64,000 nt of DNA, taken from assembly GCF_004345855.1 (NCBI RefSeq), contig NZ_SLXN01000002.1, positions 558,001-622,000 on the forward strand. The letters run 5' to 3'. The stretch is from Sphingomonas sp. BK235. Its GTDB lineage: Bacteria; Pseudomonadota; Alphaproteobacteria; Sphingomonadales; Sphingomonadaceae. Position 1 is the stretch's first letter. Each line of letters opens with the position of its first letter. A program made the translations under genes and the position numbers. The notes under the pieces were generated by a model. It did not search any database. It was not told the DNA's origin and saw only the letters and a program-made list of their open reading frames with translations. Positions 31,926 to 41,550 of this stretch are shown here, piece after piece.

Positions 31926-31975
31926 AGCGATCCCGCGGCGTCAACGGCCTGAACCGGCGGCGGGGTGGCGGCGCC

Positions 31976-33325
31976 TCAGCGCAGCAGCACCAGCTCCTCC
32001 GCCATGGTCGGGTGCAGCGCGACCGTGGCGTCGAACTGCGCCTTGGTCAGCCCGGCCTTCACCGCCACCGCGGCGGCCTGGATGATCTCGGGCACGTCGG
32101 GGCCGATCATGTGGATGCCGACCACCCGGTCGGTCTCGCCGTCGCACACCATCTTATAGAGCGCACGCTCGTCGCGCCCCGCCAGCACGTTCTTCATCGG
32201 GCGGAAGTCCGACGAATAGACCTTCACCGAGCCGAGCTTCTGGCGCGCCTGGCTCTCGGTCAGCCCCACCCCCGCGATCGGCGGGTGGCTGAACACCGCG
32301 GAGGGGACGCAATCATAGTCGACGCGCGTGTCCTTGCCGCCGAACATCCGGTCGGCGAAGGCCTGCCCCTCGCGGATCGCGATCGGGGTGAGCTGGATCC
32401 GGTTGGTCACGTCGCCCACCGCGTAGATCGACGCGCAGGTGGAGCGGCCCTCGTCGTCGACCGTCACCGCACCCTGCTCGTCCAGCTCGACCCCCGCGGT
32501 CTCCAGCCCCAGGCCGTGGGTGTTGGGGCGGCGTCCGGTGGCGAACATCACCATGTCGACGATCGCGGGCTCGTGCCCGCTCATGCTGACCTTGAGGCAG
32601 CCGTCGTCCATCTTCTCGATGCCCTCGAACGTGGCGTCGAAGCGGAACTCCAGCCCCTTCATCATGCTGATCTGCAGCAGCCGGTCGCGGATCTGCAGGT
32701 CGTAGCCGCGCAAGATCTCCTTGGTGCGGTTCATCAGGATGACGTGCGCGCCGAGCTGGTGGAAGATGCCCGCGAACTCGTTGGCGATATAGCCGGCGCC
32801 CGCGATCAGCACGCGCTTGGGCACCGAATCGAGGTGGAACGCCTCGTTCGAGGTGATGCCGTGCTCGTGCCCGGGGCAGGACGGGATCGCGGGATGCGCG
32901 CCCACCGCGATCAGGATCGTCCTGGCGCTGCGGGTGGTGCCGTCGCCGAGCGTCACCTCGTTGGGGCCGGACACGGTGGCGCGCTGGTGGATGATCTCGG
33001 CGCCGGCATTCTCCAGCGTGTGGGTGTAGGCGCCGTTGATGCGGTCGACCTCGCGCATGACATTGTCGCGCAGCCGCTCCCAGCTGAACGCGCAATCCTT
33101 GGGCACGTCCCAGCCGAAGTGGCGCGCGTCGCGCAGGTCCTCGGCGAAATGCGCGCCGTAGACGAGCAGCTTCTTGGGCACGCAGCCGCGGATCACGCAG
33201 GTGCCGCCGACGCGATATTCCTCCGCCACCGCGACGCGGGCGCCGTGCGCGGCGGCGACCCGCGCCGCGCGCGTGCCGCCCGAGCCCGCGCCGATGACGA
33301 AGAGATCATAATCGTAATCGGACAT
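31976..33325 (-). CDS. gor: Glutathione-disulfide reductase
   Basis: The 449-residue flavoenzyme reduces GSSG with NADPH. It shows the FAD site [20 protein letters not shown], the redox disulphide [18 protein letters not shown], the NADPH site [14 protein letters not shown], and the catalytic His/Glu pair [14 protein letters not shown] at the C-terminus. Length is normal. It starts at ATG 33325. The 230-bp stretch upstream, to the pgi stop, is blank to me. Confidence 0.95.
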   Translation of the reverse strand: MSDYDYDLFVIGAGSGGTRAARVAAAHGARVAVAEEYRVGGTCVIRGCVPKKLLVYGAHFAEDLRDARHFGWDVPKDCAFSWERLRDNVMREVDRINGAYTHTLENAGAEIIHQRATVSGPNEVTLGDGTTRSARTILIAVGAHPAIPSCPGHEHGITSNEAFHLDSVPKRVLIAGAGYIANEFAGIFHQLGAHVILMNRTKEILRGYDLQIRDRLLQISMMKGLEFRFDATFEGIEKMDDGCLKVSMSGHEPAIVDMVMFATGRRPNTHGLGLETAGVELDEQGAVTVDDEGRSTCASIYAVGDVTNRIQLTPIAIREGQAFADRMFGGKDTRVDYDCVPSAVFSHPPIAGVGLTESQARQKLGSVKVYSSDFRPMKNVLAGRDERALYKMVCDGETDRVVGIHMIGPDVPEIIQAAAVAVKAGLTKAQFDATVALHPTMAEELVLLR

Positions 33326-33554
33326 GGCGGCGGGCTCCGGCAGCGGCGAAGGTTGTCAATGTCGAGACGCGCGCGCGACCGCGGCGATCCGCGCCGCGCC
33401 CCGATCCGCGCCTGCTAGCAGCGCGCGCCGATTTAGGACAGGGCGGCGCGCGCCGCGACCGCGGATCGACGCCATCGCCTGCTCGCGTGGGTGCCCGTCG
33501 CGCCCCTGCCGCCGTCGCGTCGCCGGCGTGGCGGCCGGTGCGACCGCGCGCGGT

Positions 33555-35048
33555 TCAGCCCTCCCCGAAGGCGCGCTTGATCAGGTCCGCGGTGGAGGCG
33601 TCGAAGTCGCCGCCGCCCTTCGCCGCCGCCTTGGCCATCTCCTTGCCCAGCTCGACGCCGAACTGGTCGAACGAGTTGATCCCCAGCAGCACGCCGTTCA
33701 CGAACACGCGATGCTCGTAGAAGGCGATCAGCGCGCCGAGCGTGCGCGCGTCGAGCCGGTCGAGCAGCAAGGTCGACGACGGACGGTCGCCGGGATAGCT
33801 GCGCGCCGGATCGTCGACCTGCTTGCCCGTCATCAGCGCCGCGCCCTGCGCGAAGGCGTTGAGCAGCAGCTGGCGGTGGTGCTCGGGCGGCAGCGTGTCG
33901 CCCGCCTCGATCACCGCGAGGAACTCGACCGGCACGAGGTGCGTGCCCTGGTGGAGCAGCTGGAACACCGCGTGCTGCGCGTCGGTGCCCACCCCGCCCC
34001 AGGTGATCGGCGCGGTCGGGCGGCCGACCGGCTGGCCGTCGACCGTCACGCCCTTGCCGTTCGACTCCATCTCGAGCTGCTGGAGATAGCTCGGCAGCAG
34101 CCGCAGCCGCTCGTCATAGGCGAAGGGCGCGCGCGTCTCGGCGTGGCGCACCTGGGTGTAATAGAGGTCGGCGAAGGCGGCGAGCGCGGGCGCGTTCTCG
34201 TGCAGCGCGGCGAGGCGGAAGTGGCGGTCCATCTCGGCCGCGCCCTCGAGCAGCTCCTCGAACTGGTCCCAGCCGAGCGCGATCGCGGCGGGGAAGCCGA
34301 TCGACGACCACAGCGAGTAGCGCCCGCCCACACCCTCGGAGAAGGGCAGGATGCGGGTCTCGTCGACGCCCCATTCGATCGCCTTCTCGGGCGAGGCGGT
34401 CAGCGCGATCACGCGGCCGTACGGATCCTCGACGCCGGCGCCGGTCATCCACTGGATGACGCTCTCGGCGTTCATCATCGTCTCGGTGGTGGTGAAGGTC
34501 TTGGAGGCGACCACCAGCAACGTCGTCTCGGGATCGAAATCGTCGAACACGTCGTCCAGCGCCATGCCGTCGACGTTGGAGACGATCGCGACGTCGTAGC
34601 GGTCGCTGCCGCGGCCGAGCGCGTCGACCAGCAGGTGCGGCCCCAGCGCCGAGCCGCCGATGCCGACGTGGAGGATCGAGCGCACCGGGCCGAACGCCTC
34701 GGCCTCGATCGCATCGATCAGCCCGCGCATCCGCGCGTGGTACGAGGCCGCGCGCGCGACGCTCTCGGCCTTGCCCTCGCCGCGCTCGGCGGTGTGCTCG
34801 ACCGGGCGATCCTCGGTGACGTTGACGTTGGCGCCCGCGAACATCGCCTCGCGCTTGCCCGCGAGATCGACCGACTTGGCCAGCGCCTCGAAGGCGGTGA
34901 GCGCCTCGGCGGTGAGGTGGGTCTTGGACCAGTCGAAGTGGATGCCGGCGACGTCGAGCGAGAGCCGCTTCAACCGATCCGGGTCGTTGGCGAAGAGCGC
35001 CTCGAGCCGCTCCTGCGGCAGCGCCTCGATCGTCGACCAGTCCGCCAT
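33555..35048 (-). CDS. pgi: Glucose-6-phosphate isomerase
   Basis: The 497-residue enzyme interconverts glucose-6-P and fructose-6-P. Family signatures include SILHVGIGGSALGPHLLVDA, VVASKTFTTTETMMNAESV, EGVGGRYSLWSSIGFPAAI and GTDAQHAVFQLLHQG. ATG at 35048 begins MADWSTIEALPQERLE. It is divergent from lepB. No glycolytic neighbours are present. Confidence 0.95.
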   Translation of the reverse strand: MADWSTIEALPQERLEALFANDPDRLKRLSLDVAGIHFDWSKTHLTAEALTAFEALAKSVDLAGKREAMFAGANVNVTEDRPVEHTAERGEGKAESVARAASYHARMRGLIDAIEAEAFGPVRSILHVGIGGSALGPHLLVDALGRGSDRYDVAIVSNVDGMALDDVFDDFDPETTLLVVASKTFTTTETMMNAESVIQWMTGAGVEDPYGRVIALTASPEKAIEWGVDETRILPFSEGVGGRYSLWSSIGFPAAIALGWDQFEELLEGAAEMDRHFRLAALHENAPALAAFADLYYTQVRHAETRAPFAYDERLRLLPSYLQQLEMESNGKGVTVDGQPVGRPTAPITWGGVGTDAQHAVFQLLHQGTHLVPVEFLAVIEAGDTLPPEHHRQLLLNAFAQGAALMTGKQVDDPARSYPGDRPSSTLLLDRLDARTLGALIAFYEHRVFVNGVLLGINSFDQFGVELGKEMAKAAAKGGGDFDASTADLIKRAFGEG

Positions 35049-35149
35049 GTCATCTGTCCTTCCGGCTGTCTCGTGTCGCGGCGCACAACGGGCCGCCGGC
35101 GCCAAGGCTCCGCTTGACGCGACGCGACGGTTGCGCGACGCGGTGCTTC

Positions 35150-35965
35150 ATGGCCACCCCCACTGCCGCCGGCAAGCCCGCGCGTTCGGAAACCGCCGAG
35201 ACGATCCGCTTCCTGCTGAAGCTGGCGCTGTTCGTCTTCGTGCTGCGCAGCTTCATCTTCTCGCCCTTCTCGATCCCGAGCGAGTCGATGCTGCCGCGGC
35301 TGCTGATCGGCGACTATCTGTTCGTCTCCAAGTGGAACTACGGCTACTCGCGCTGGTCGCTGCCATGGGGCGTGCCGCTGATCCCGGGACGGATCCTGGG
35401 ACGCGACCCGACCCGCGGCGACACGGTGGTGTTCCGCTCGATGGGGCCGGACGACCATGACGTGATCAAGCGCGTGATCGGCCTGCCCGGCGACACGGTG
35501 CAGATGCGCAACGGCCAGCTGTTCCTCAACGGCCGCGCGATCCCGAAGCAGCGCGTCGCCGACTTCATCGTCCCGCTCTCGCCCAATTTCCCCGCGGAGA
35601 AATGCGGCGCGCGCTTCCAGGACAATGACGCGCAGGGGCGGCCGGTGTGCCGCTACCCGCGCTTCCGCGAGACGCTGCCGGGCGGGCGGAGCTACGACGT
35701 GCTCGACCAGGAGAATATCCCGGTCGCCGACGACACCGACGTCTACACGGTGCCCGCGGGCAACGTCTTCCTGATGGGCGACAATCGCGACGATTCGGCC
35801 GACAGCCGCTTCGCCCCGCCCGAGGGCATGGGCTATATTCCGATGGAGCGGATCGAGGGCAAGGCGGTGGTCACCTTCTGGTCGACCGACGGCTCGGCCG
35901 AGTGGATCAAGCCGTGGACCTGGGTCTCGGCGGCGCGCTTCAGCCGCATCGGGGAGGGCTTTTGA
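35150..35965 (+). CDS. lepB: Signal peptidase I
   Basis: LepB removes signal peptides on the outer face of the inner membrane. The 271-residue protein has one N-terminal membrane helix (TIRFLLKLALFVFVLRSFIF), the catalytic Ser46 in FSIPSESMLPRLL, the general base Lys107 in DVIKRVIGLPGD, and the C-terminal box FLMGDNRDDSADSR. Its stop overlaps the rnc start (TTGA). The era gene that often follows rnc is missing here. Confidence 0.95.
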   Translation: MATPTAAGKPARSETAETIRFLLKLALFVFVLRSFIFSPFSIPSESMLPRLLIGDYLFVSKWNYGYSRWSLPWGVPLIPGRILGRDPTRGDTVVFRSMGPDDHDVIKRVIGLPGDTVQMRNGQLFLNGRAIPKQRVADFIVPLSPNFPAEKCGARFQDNDAQGRPVCRYPRFRETLPGGRSYDVLDQENIPVADDTDVYTVPAGNVFLMGDNRDDSADSRFAPPEGMGYIPMERIEGKAVVTFWSTDGSAEWIKPWTWVSAARFSRIGEGF

Positions 35966-36678
35966 GCGACGCCGGCGACGACCTCGCCGGCTGGATCGAG
36001 GCGCAGTTCGAGGTTCGTCCCGACGATCTCGCCCCCTTCGTCCGCGCGCTGACCCACAGCAGCCACGCCGAGGGGCAGGCGGGCGGCAGCTACGAGCGGC
36101 TCGAGTTCCTCGGCGACCGCGTGCTGGGGCTGTCGATGGCGGAATGGCTGGTGGAGCTGTTCCCGAGCGAGCCCGAGGGGCAGCTCTCGAAGCGGTTCAA
36201 CGCGCTCGTCACCGGCTCGGTGTGCGCCGAGGTGGCGCGCGAGATCGGCGCCGACGCGCGCGTGCGGCTCGGCAAGCAGGCGCGCGACGACGGCGCGCAG
36301 CATAGCGACAACGTGCTGGGCGACGTGGTCGAGGCGTTGCTCGGCGCGGTGTATCTCACCGCCGGGCTGGCGCCCGCGCGCGCGGCGGTGCGGCGGCTGT
36401 GGCAGGACAAGGTCCATGTCGAGGCGCGCGCGCCGCAGCATCCCAAGTCGGCGTTGCAGGAATGGGCCGCGGCCAACCGCCGTGCGGTGCCCGCCTACGC
36501 GATCGTCGAGCGCGCCGGGCCGGGCCACGCGCCGCGCTTCACCGTGCGCGCGACCGTGGGCAAGGACGAGATGCTCGCCGAGGGGACCAGCAAGCAGGAG
36601 GCCGAGACCGCCGCGGCCAAGGCGCTGCTCGCGGCGCTGTCGGCGCAGCCGGCCGCGCGGACCAAGCGGCGGCGCTGA
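35962..36678 (+). CDS. rnc: Ribonuclease III
   Basis: RNase III cuts double-stranded RNA, including rRNA precursors. The 238-residue protein has the signature YERLEFLGDRVLGLSMAEWL, the second acidic site DNVLGDVVEALLGAVYL, and a C-terminal dsRNA-binding domain (HPKSALQEWAAANRRAVPAY ... TSKQEAETAAAKALLAAL). TTG at 35962 overlaps the lepB stop by 4 nt, so translation is coupled. Confidence 0.95.
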   Translation: MSDAGDDLAGWIEAQFEVRPDDLAPFVRALTHSSHAEGQAGGSYERLEFLGDRVLGLSMAEWLVELFPSEPEGQLSKRFNALVTGSVCAEVAREIGADARVRLGKQARDDGAQHSDNVLGDVVEALLGAVYLTAGLAPARAAVRRLWQDKVHVEARAPQHPKSALQEWAAANRRAVPAYAIVERAGPGHAPRFTVRATVGKDEMLAEGTSKQEAETAAAKALLAALSAQPAARTKRRR

Positions 36679-36778
36679 GGCGCACGCCCCGGGGGCGCGC
36701 CGGGTCGACGACGAGGGAGCGGACCGCGCGCGGCGCGTGCCGTCGCCGTCCCGCCGCACCGGACGCGCCGCCTGCCTG

Positions 36779-39211
36779 TCAGCCGTGGCGTCGCGCGTCG
36801 GCGTTCTTGGTTCGCAGCGTCGCCGCCGCGCTGGCCGGATCGTCGGGCCAGGGGTGGCGCGGGTAGCGGCCGCGCATCTCCTTGGCGACGGCGTGCCAGC
36901 TGCCGCGCCAGAAGCCGGGCAGGTCGCGCGTCGTCTGGATCGGGCGGCCCGCCGGCGAGGTCAGCGACAGCACCAGCGGCACGCGCTCGGCCCCCACGAC
37001 CGGATGCTGGTCGAGCCCGAACAAGGCCTGGACGCGCAGCTCCACCGTCGGCCCCGCCTCCGCGCCATAGTCGATCGCGTGGGTCGAGCCCGCCGGGCTG
37101 GTGAAGTCCGCCGGCGCGACGCGGTCGATCGCGCGCAGCGAGTCCCAGCCGAGCAGGCCGCGCAGCGCCTCCACCAGCGCGCCCGGCGCGATCGCGTCGA
37201 GCCGGCGCTTGCCCTCGACCAGCGCGGGCAGCCAGTCGTCGAGCCGCTCGATCAGCGTGGCGTCGTCGAGCGGCACGCCGGCATAGGCCGCGCGCGTGCG
37301 CAGCGCCTCGGCCGCGCGTGACCAGGGCAGCAGCACCAGGCCGTGCGCACGCACGCCCTCGACCAGCGCCGCCGCGATCACCGCGGGGTCGGCCGTGCCG
37401 TCCGGCCCGCTCGACAGCCGGATCGCGCCGAGCCGGCGCTCGCGCAGCGGCTGCACCGCGCCGGTGGCGGGATCGAAGTCGGCGGTGCGGCGCGCCTCGA
37501 TCCGGTCGGCGAACAGCGCCTCCACCTCCTCCGCCGCGATCGGCGCGGCGGCGAGGATGCGCGCGCCCGCCGCCATGCCCTGCGTCTCCGCCACCGCGAG
37601 CCACTCGGCGGAGGCGAGCGGCGAGGTCGGGTCGAGCTTGAAGCCGCGCCCGCCGACCGAGGCCCAGCGCTCGCCGCTCGCGTCGCGCCGCCGCGCCACG
37701 CGATCGGGGAAGCCGAGCGCGACACAGGCGCCGATCGAATCGGGCGCGCCCTCGCGCTGCCCGCGCTTCACCAGCCCGGCCCAGCGCCTCGCCAGCCCGC
37801 GCGCGCTCTCCGCCTTGGGCGAGCGGTCGCCGCGCCAGCGCCGCCAGCGCAGCTCGAGGTCGGCGTCCGCGCCGCCGAGCCCGCGCTCCTGGAGCAGCAC
37901 CGCCACCTCGGCGGCGCGGCGCGGGTCGGGCGCGGCGAGCAGCATATGCGCGAGCCGCGGCGGCATCGGCAGCGCCGCCACGGCGCGGCCGTGCGCGGTG
38001 GGCCGCGAGTCCGCGTCGAGCGCGCCGAGCGCGGCGAGCCGCGCGCGCGCCTCCGCCACCGCGGCCTCCGGCGGCGCGTCGAGCCAGCGCAGCTCGCGCG
38101 GATCGCCCACCCCCCACAGCGCGCAGGCGAGCACCAGCGCCGACAGGTCGGCCTCGAGGATCTCGGGCGGGTCGAAGCGCGGCATGCCCGCGGTCGCCGC
38201 CGCCTCCCACAGGCGATAGGCCACCCCCGGTCCCTGCCGCGCGGCGCGGCCGGCGCGCTGCGTCGCCGCGGCCTGGCTGGCGCGCTCGGTGACCAGCCGG
38301 GTCATGCCCGCGGCGCGGTCGTAGCGCGGGCGCCGCGCCAGTCCGCTGTCGACCACCACGCGGATGCCGTCGAGCGTCAGGCTGGTCTCGGCGATGCTGG
38401 TCGCGAGCACCAGCTTGCGCGCGCCATCGGGCTCGGCGCGGATCGCGGCACGCTGCGCGGCGGGGTCGAGGCTGCCGTGGAGGCGGTGGAGCCGCACCCC
38501 GGGCACGTCGCCGACTCGCTCGGCGGTGCGCTCGATCTCGGCGACGCCGGGGAGGAAGGCGAGCACCCCGCCCGCCTCCTCGCGCAACGCCTGGCGGATC
38601 GCGGCCACCATCGAGTCCTCGATCCGCGCCTCGGCGGCGCGACCGAGGTGGCGCAGCTCGAGCGGGTAGCTGCGCCCCTCGCTCTCCACCACCGGCGCGC
38701 CGTCGAGCAGCGCGGCGAAGCGCGCGCCGTCGAGCGTCGCCGACATCGCGACGACGCGCAGGTCGGGCCGCAGCGCGGCGCGCGCGTCGAGCGCGAGCGC
38801 GAGCCCGAAGTCGCCGTCGAGGCTGCGCTCGTGCACCTCGTCGAAGAGGAGCGCGGCGACGCCGGTCAGCTCGGGGTCGCTCTGGAGCCGGGCGGTGAGG
38901 ATGCCCTCGGTGACGACGGTGACTCGCGTCGCGGCGGAGCGCTGGGTGTCGAGCCGCGTGGCATAGCCGAAGGTGTGGCCGACCGGCTCGCCGGCGAGCT
39001 GCGCCATCCGCTCGGCCGCGGCGCGCGCGGCGAGGCGGCGCGGCGAGGTGACGATGATCTCGCCGTCGCACCATGGCTCGGCGAGCAGCGCGGGGGCGAC
39101 CGCGGTGGTCTTGCCCGCGCCGGGCGGCGCGACCAGCACCGCGGCGCCGGTGTCGCGCAGCGCGGCGAGCAGTTCCGGGAGGACGGCGTGGATCGGCAGC
39201 GTGGAGGTCAC
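36779..39211 (-). CDS. hrpB: ATP-dependent helicase HrpB
   Basis: This DEAH-box helicase of about 810 residues has Walker A VLVAPPGAGKTTAVAPALL, the DEVH box LLFDEVHERSLDGDFGLAL, motif III MSATLDGARF, and motif VI region QRAGRAARQGPGVAYRLW, with the HrpB C-terminal domain ending KEMRGRYPRHPWPDDPASA. GTG at 39211 (VTSTLPIHAVLPELLAAL) is chosen because the family begins at STLPIHAVLP; ATGs further up add an unlikely proline-rich leader. Cellular role is poorly known in this family. Confidence 0.92.
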   Translation of the reverse strand: MTSTLPIHAVLPELLAALRDTGAAVLVAPPGAGKTTAVAPALLAEPWCDGEIIVTSPRRLAARAAAERMAQLAGEPVGHTFGYATRLDTQRSAATRVTVVTEGILTARLQSDPELTGVAALLFDEVHERSLDGDFGLALALDARAALRPDLRVVAMSATLDGARFAALLDGAPVVESEGRSYPLELRHLGRAAEARIEDSMVAAIRQALREEAGGVLAFLPGVAEIERTAERVGDVPGVRLHRLHGSLDPAAQRAAIRAEPDGARKLVLATSIAETSLTLDGIRVVVDSGLARRPRYDRAAGMTRLVTERASQAAATQRAGRAARQGPGVAYRLWEAAATAGMPRFDPPEILEADLSALVLACALWGVGDPRELRWLDAPPEAAVAEARARLAALGALDADSRPTAHGRAVAALPMPPRLAHMLLAAPDPRRAAEVAVLLQERGLGGADADLELRWRRWRGDRSPKAESARGLARRWAGLVKRGQREGAPDSIGACVALGFPDRVARRRDASGERWASVGGRGFKLDPTSPLASAEWLAVAETQGMAAGARILAAAPIAAEEVEALFADRIEARRTADFDPATGAVQPLRERRLGAIRLSSGPDGTADPAVIAAALVEGVRAHGLVLLPWSRAAEALRTRAAYAGVPLDDATLIERLDDWLPALVEGKRRLDAIAPGALVEALRGLLGWDSLRAIDRVAPADFTSPAGSTHAIDYGAEAGPTVELRVQALFGLDQHPVVGAERVPLVLSLTSPAGRPIQTTRDLPGFWRGSWHAVAKEMRGRYPRHPWPDDPASAAATLRTKNADARRHG

Positions 39212-39301
39212 GCGGCTCGCCCTAGCGGGCGGCGCGGGCGGGATGAAGAGGGGTGGTGGCGAGGCCGCTGGTATCGCGGCGTCCGTCATGTCACTCGACA
39301 C

Positions 39302-39722
39302 CCACCGCTTGTGCCCCGGCGGAAGCCGGGGCCCAGTTGGGAAAGCCGTCGTGGTGGAGCGCGACGGTCGTCACATGCCAACGTCGGCTCAAGCGGAGAC
39401 GTCAGCGTGACCCCCGTCACCTGCCTCAGCAGCGTCCCCCCGACTGGATCTTGGCATCGCAGGATCTTTGCGAAAATTGCGGTAGGTTCCTTATTCTTCG
39501 TCATCCCGGACTTGTTCCGGGATCCACTTCACCGCGAAAGCAACGCGCGATGCGTTCGCGGGACGGTGGATCCCGGAACAAGTCCGGGATGACGAGAGCG
39601 TTCGCGAAGGTCCCGCTTACGCCGGGGAACAAGAAGGAAGGGCGCCCGGCCGCTCTCCGACCGGACGCCCTGCCACCTCACGTCGAACGAGCCGCCTCAT
39701 TTCCGGGCGGCCCCCTTCCGCC
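39302..39722. repeat. Composite repeat region upstream of hrpB
   Basis: A family A palindrome lies at 39500-39593 (gtcatcccggacttgttccg ... cggaacaagtccgggatgac). It is flanked by family D ends: ccccggcggaagccggggcc at about 39314 and gcttacgccggggaac at about 39617, matching the layout at 25935-26233. The stretch 39623-39722 holds nothing recognisable beyond a small GC-rich repeat (cggccgctctccgaccgg). Confidence 0.7.
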
Positions 39723-40238
39723 TCACGCCGTCGCCAGCTCCGCCTTCGCATTGGCCTTGCTCTCGGCCAGCGTGGTCAGCTTGTCGTCGGTCGACTTCTC
39801 CTCGTCGAGCGTCGCCTGGAGCAGCGTCACGACCTGGTCGTGGCCCATCTGCTTGGCCCAGGCGATCAGCGTGCCGTAGCGCGTGATCTCATAATGTTCG
39901 ACCGCCTGCGCCGAGGCGATCAGCGCGGCGTCGAGCACCGATTTGTCGGCGATGTCGCCGGCGACCTCGTTGGCCTCCTTGATGATGCCGTCGATCGCGG
40001 GGCAGGTGACCGCCTTGGCCTTCTCGCCCAGCGCGTCGAACGCCTGCTCGAGCCGCGCGATCTGGCCCTCGGTCTCGCGCAGATGGGTCTCGAAGCCCTG
40101 TTTGAGCTCGGGCGCGGTCGCCTTCTCGATCATCTTGGGCAGCGCCTTGGTGATCTGGTGCTCGGCATAATAGATGTCCTGCAGCGTGTGCAGGAACAGG
40201 TCGTGCAGCGTCGCGATGTCCTTGGTGAACAGGCCCAT
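39723..40238 (-). CDS. DUF892 (YciE-like) ferritin-like protein
   Basis: The 171-residue all-helical protein begins MGLFTKDIATLHDLFLHTLQ and continues DIYYAEHQITKALPKMIEKA, the DUF892/YciE signature with ferritin-like Glu/His residues (YAEHQ, VEHYEITRYGTLIAWA). Relatives are induced by stress and bind a di-iron or manganese centre. ATG at 40238 is in accord with the family start. Single gene, divergent from nusB. Confidence 0.92.
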   Translation of the reverse strand: MGLFTKDIATLHDLFLHTLQDIYYAEHQITKALPKMIEKATAPELKQGFETHLRETEGQIARLEQAFDALGEKAKAVTCPAIDGIIKEANEVAGDIADKSVLDAALIASAQAVEHYEITRYGTLIAWAKQMGHDQVVTLLQATLDEEKSTDDKLTTLAESKANAKAELATA

Positions 40239-40390
40239 GGTGATGCTCCTCTGGCAATGTGCGAAGGGATGCAGCACGAACGACGAACGGCCGGGGACGT
40301 TGCGCCCGATCGCCGCGCGAACAGGCTGATCGAGATCAACGGCGCGGGAGGGGTGACGCGGCGCGCGCACCGGCGTACAGGGCGCCGCTT

Positions 40391-40846
40391 ATGTCCCGCA
40401 CCGCTGCCCGCACCAAGGCCCGCGCCGCCGCCCGCCTCGCCGCCGTCCAGGCCTTGTACCAGCATGAGATGGAAGGCACCGCGCTGCCCGCGCTGCTCCA
40501 CGAGTTCCACCACCACCGACTCGGCGCCGAGATCGAGGAGGCGCAGTACGCCGAGGCCGACGTCGACTTCTTCGACGACCTCGTCACCGGCACGAACGCG
40601 CGCCAGGGCGAGATCGACCGGCTGATCGAGGCCAAGCTGAGCACCGGCTGGACGCTGGAACGGCTCGACAAGCCGATGAAGGCGATCCTTCGCGCCGGCT
40701 GCTACGAGCTGCTCGCGCGCGAGGACGTGCCGGTGGGCGCGGCGATCAGCTCCTATGTCGATGTCGCGCATGCCTTCTACCAGAAGCGCGAGGCGGGGTT
40801 CGTCAACGGCCTGCTCGACAATATCGCCAAGGACGTGCGCGGCTGA
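40391..40846 (+). CDS. nusB: NusB transcription antitermination factor
   Basis: NusB pairs with NusE (S10) at boxA of rRNA transcripts. The 151-residue helical protein has ARLAAVQALYQHEMEGTALP, then VDFFDDLVTGTNARQGEIDR and the family C-terminus ISSYVDVAHAFYQKREAGFV followed by NGLLDNIAKD. It is followed 1 nt later by a DUF4169 gene. Elsewhere in the group thiL and hppA follow nusB; here they are 2 kb downstream, after the M24 peptidase gene and repeats. Confidence 0.94.
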   Translation: MSRTAARTKARAAARLAAVQALYQHEMEGTALPALLHEFHHHRLGAEIEEAQYAEADVDFFDDLVTGTNARQGEIDRLIEAKLSTGWTLERLDKPMKAILRAGCYELLAREDVPVGAAISSYVDVAHAFYQKREAGFVNGLLDNIAKDVRG

Positions 40847-40847
40847 G

Positions 40848-41024
40848 ATGGGCGAGCTGGTCTCGCTGAACCGCGCGCGCAAGGCCAAGCGGCGCGCGGA
40901 GGAAGCGGCACAGGCCGCGGCCAACCGCGCCGCCTACGGCCGCACCAAGGCGGAGAAGCAGGCCGAGCGACAGGAGCGCGCGCGGCAGGAGGCGGTGCTC
41001 GACGGGGCGAAGCACGAGGAATGA
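40848..41024 (+). CDS. DUF4169-family small basic protein
   Basis: The 58-residue, strongly charged product begins MGELVSLNRARKAKRRAEEA and continues with AANRAAYGRTKAEKQAERQE, the DUF4169 pattern, probably one long helix. The function is unknown. It starts 1 nt after the nusB stop (TGAGATG) and so is co-translated with it. Confidence 0.85.
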   Translation: MGELVSLNRARKAKRRAEEAAQAAANRAAYGRTKAEKQAERQERARQEAVLDGAKHEE

Positions 41025-41550
41025 GCGGGGCGTAGCGGCGGTCGCGTCGCTACAGATGCCCCGTCATCCCGGCCCCTTCGACGCCGCCTGCGCGGTCGCG
41101 CAGCACAAGCCGCGCCAAGATCCATCCTTCCGCGAGCGCAACACCTTCGGCTCTCGCGGCACCATGGATCCGGACCCAAAAGGTTCATCGTCGCGGAAGC
41201 GACTCGCCCCCGTCATCCCGGGCTCGACCCGGGATCCATGACGCCGCGAGAGCCAAAGGCGTTGCTTTGGAGGAAAAATGGATCCCGGGTCGAGCCCGGG
41301 ATGACGGAGCGGGAGAGGCGAGAGGCACCGCCGCCCGTCGGTGCGGTGCTGGAGCGAGGGCCAGGACGGGATGCGGCGAGCGAGGCGTGCGCGCGTCATG
41401 CTCTCCCCAAGAACTGCCGTCATCCTGAACTCGTTTCAGGATCCACCGTGCCGCATGCGCCGCAACCGCTGGGTGTGCGGCCCGGTGGATCCCGGACCGA
41501 GTCCGGGATGACGGCATAGGGGGTGAGAGGTCTCGCCCCCTTCCAGCCGC
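41025..41550. repeat. Cluster of palindromic repeats between DUF4169 and M24 peptidase genes
   Basis: Three copies are visible. 41063-41170 is a family A copy whose left half is interrupted by about 45 bp; it ends in the F-type motif ggatccggacccaaaagg. 41212-41304 is an intact A copy (gtcatcccgggctcgacccg ... gggtcgagcccgggatgac). 41419-41512 is a chimera: the left arm is the CTGAACTCGTTTCAG type and the right arm the GGACCGAGTCCGGG type. No gene is visible. Confidence 0.8.

Noticed and set aside
41025..41550. CRISPR array suspicion from repeated 28-30 bp units
   Set aside because: The repeats are inverted pairs with unequal spacing and belong to dispersed families; there are no regular spacers and no cas genes.
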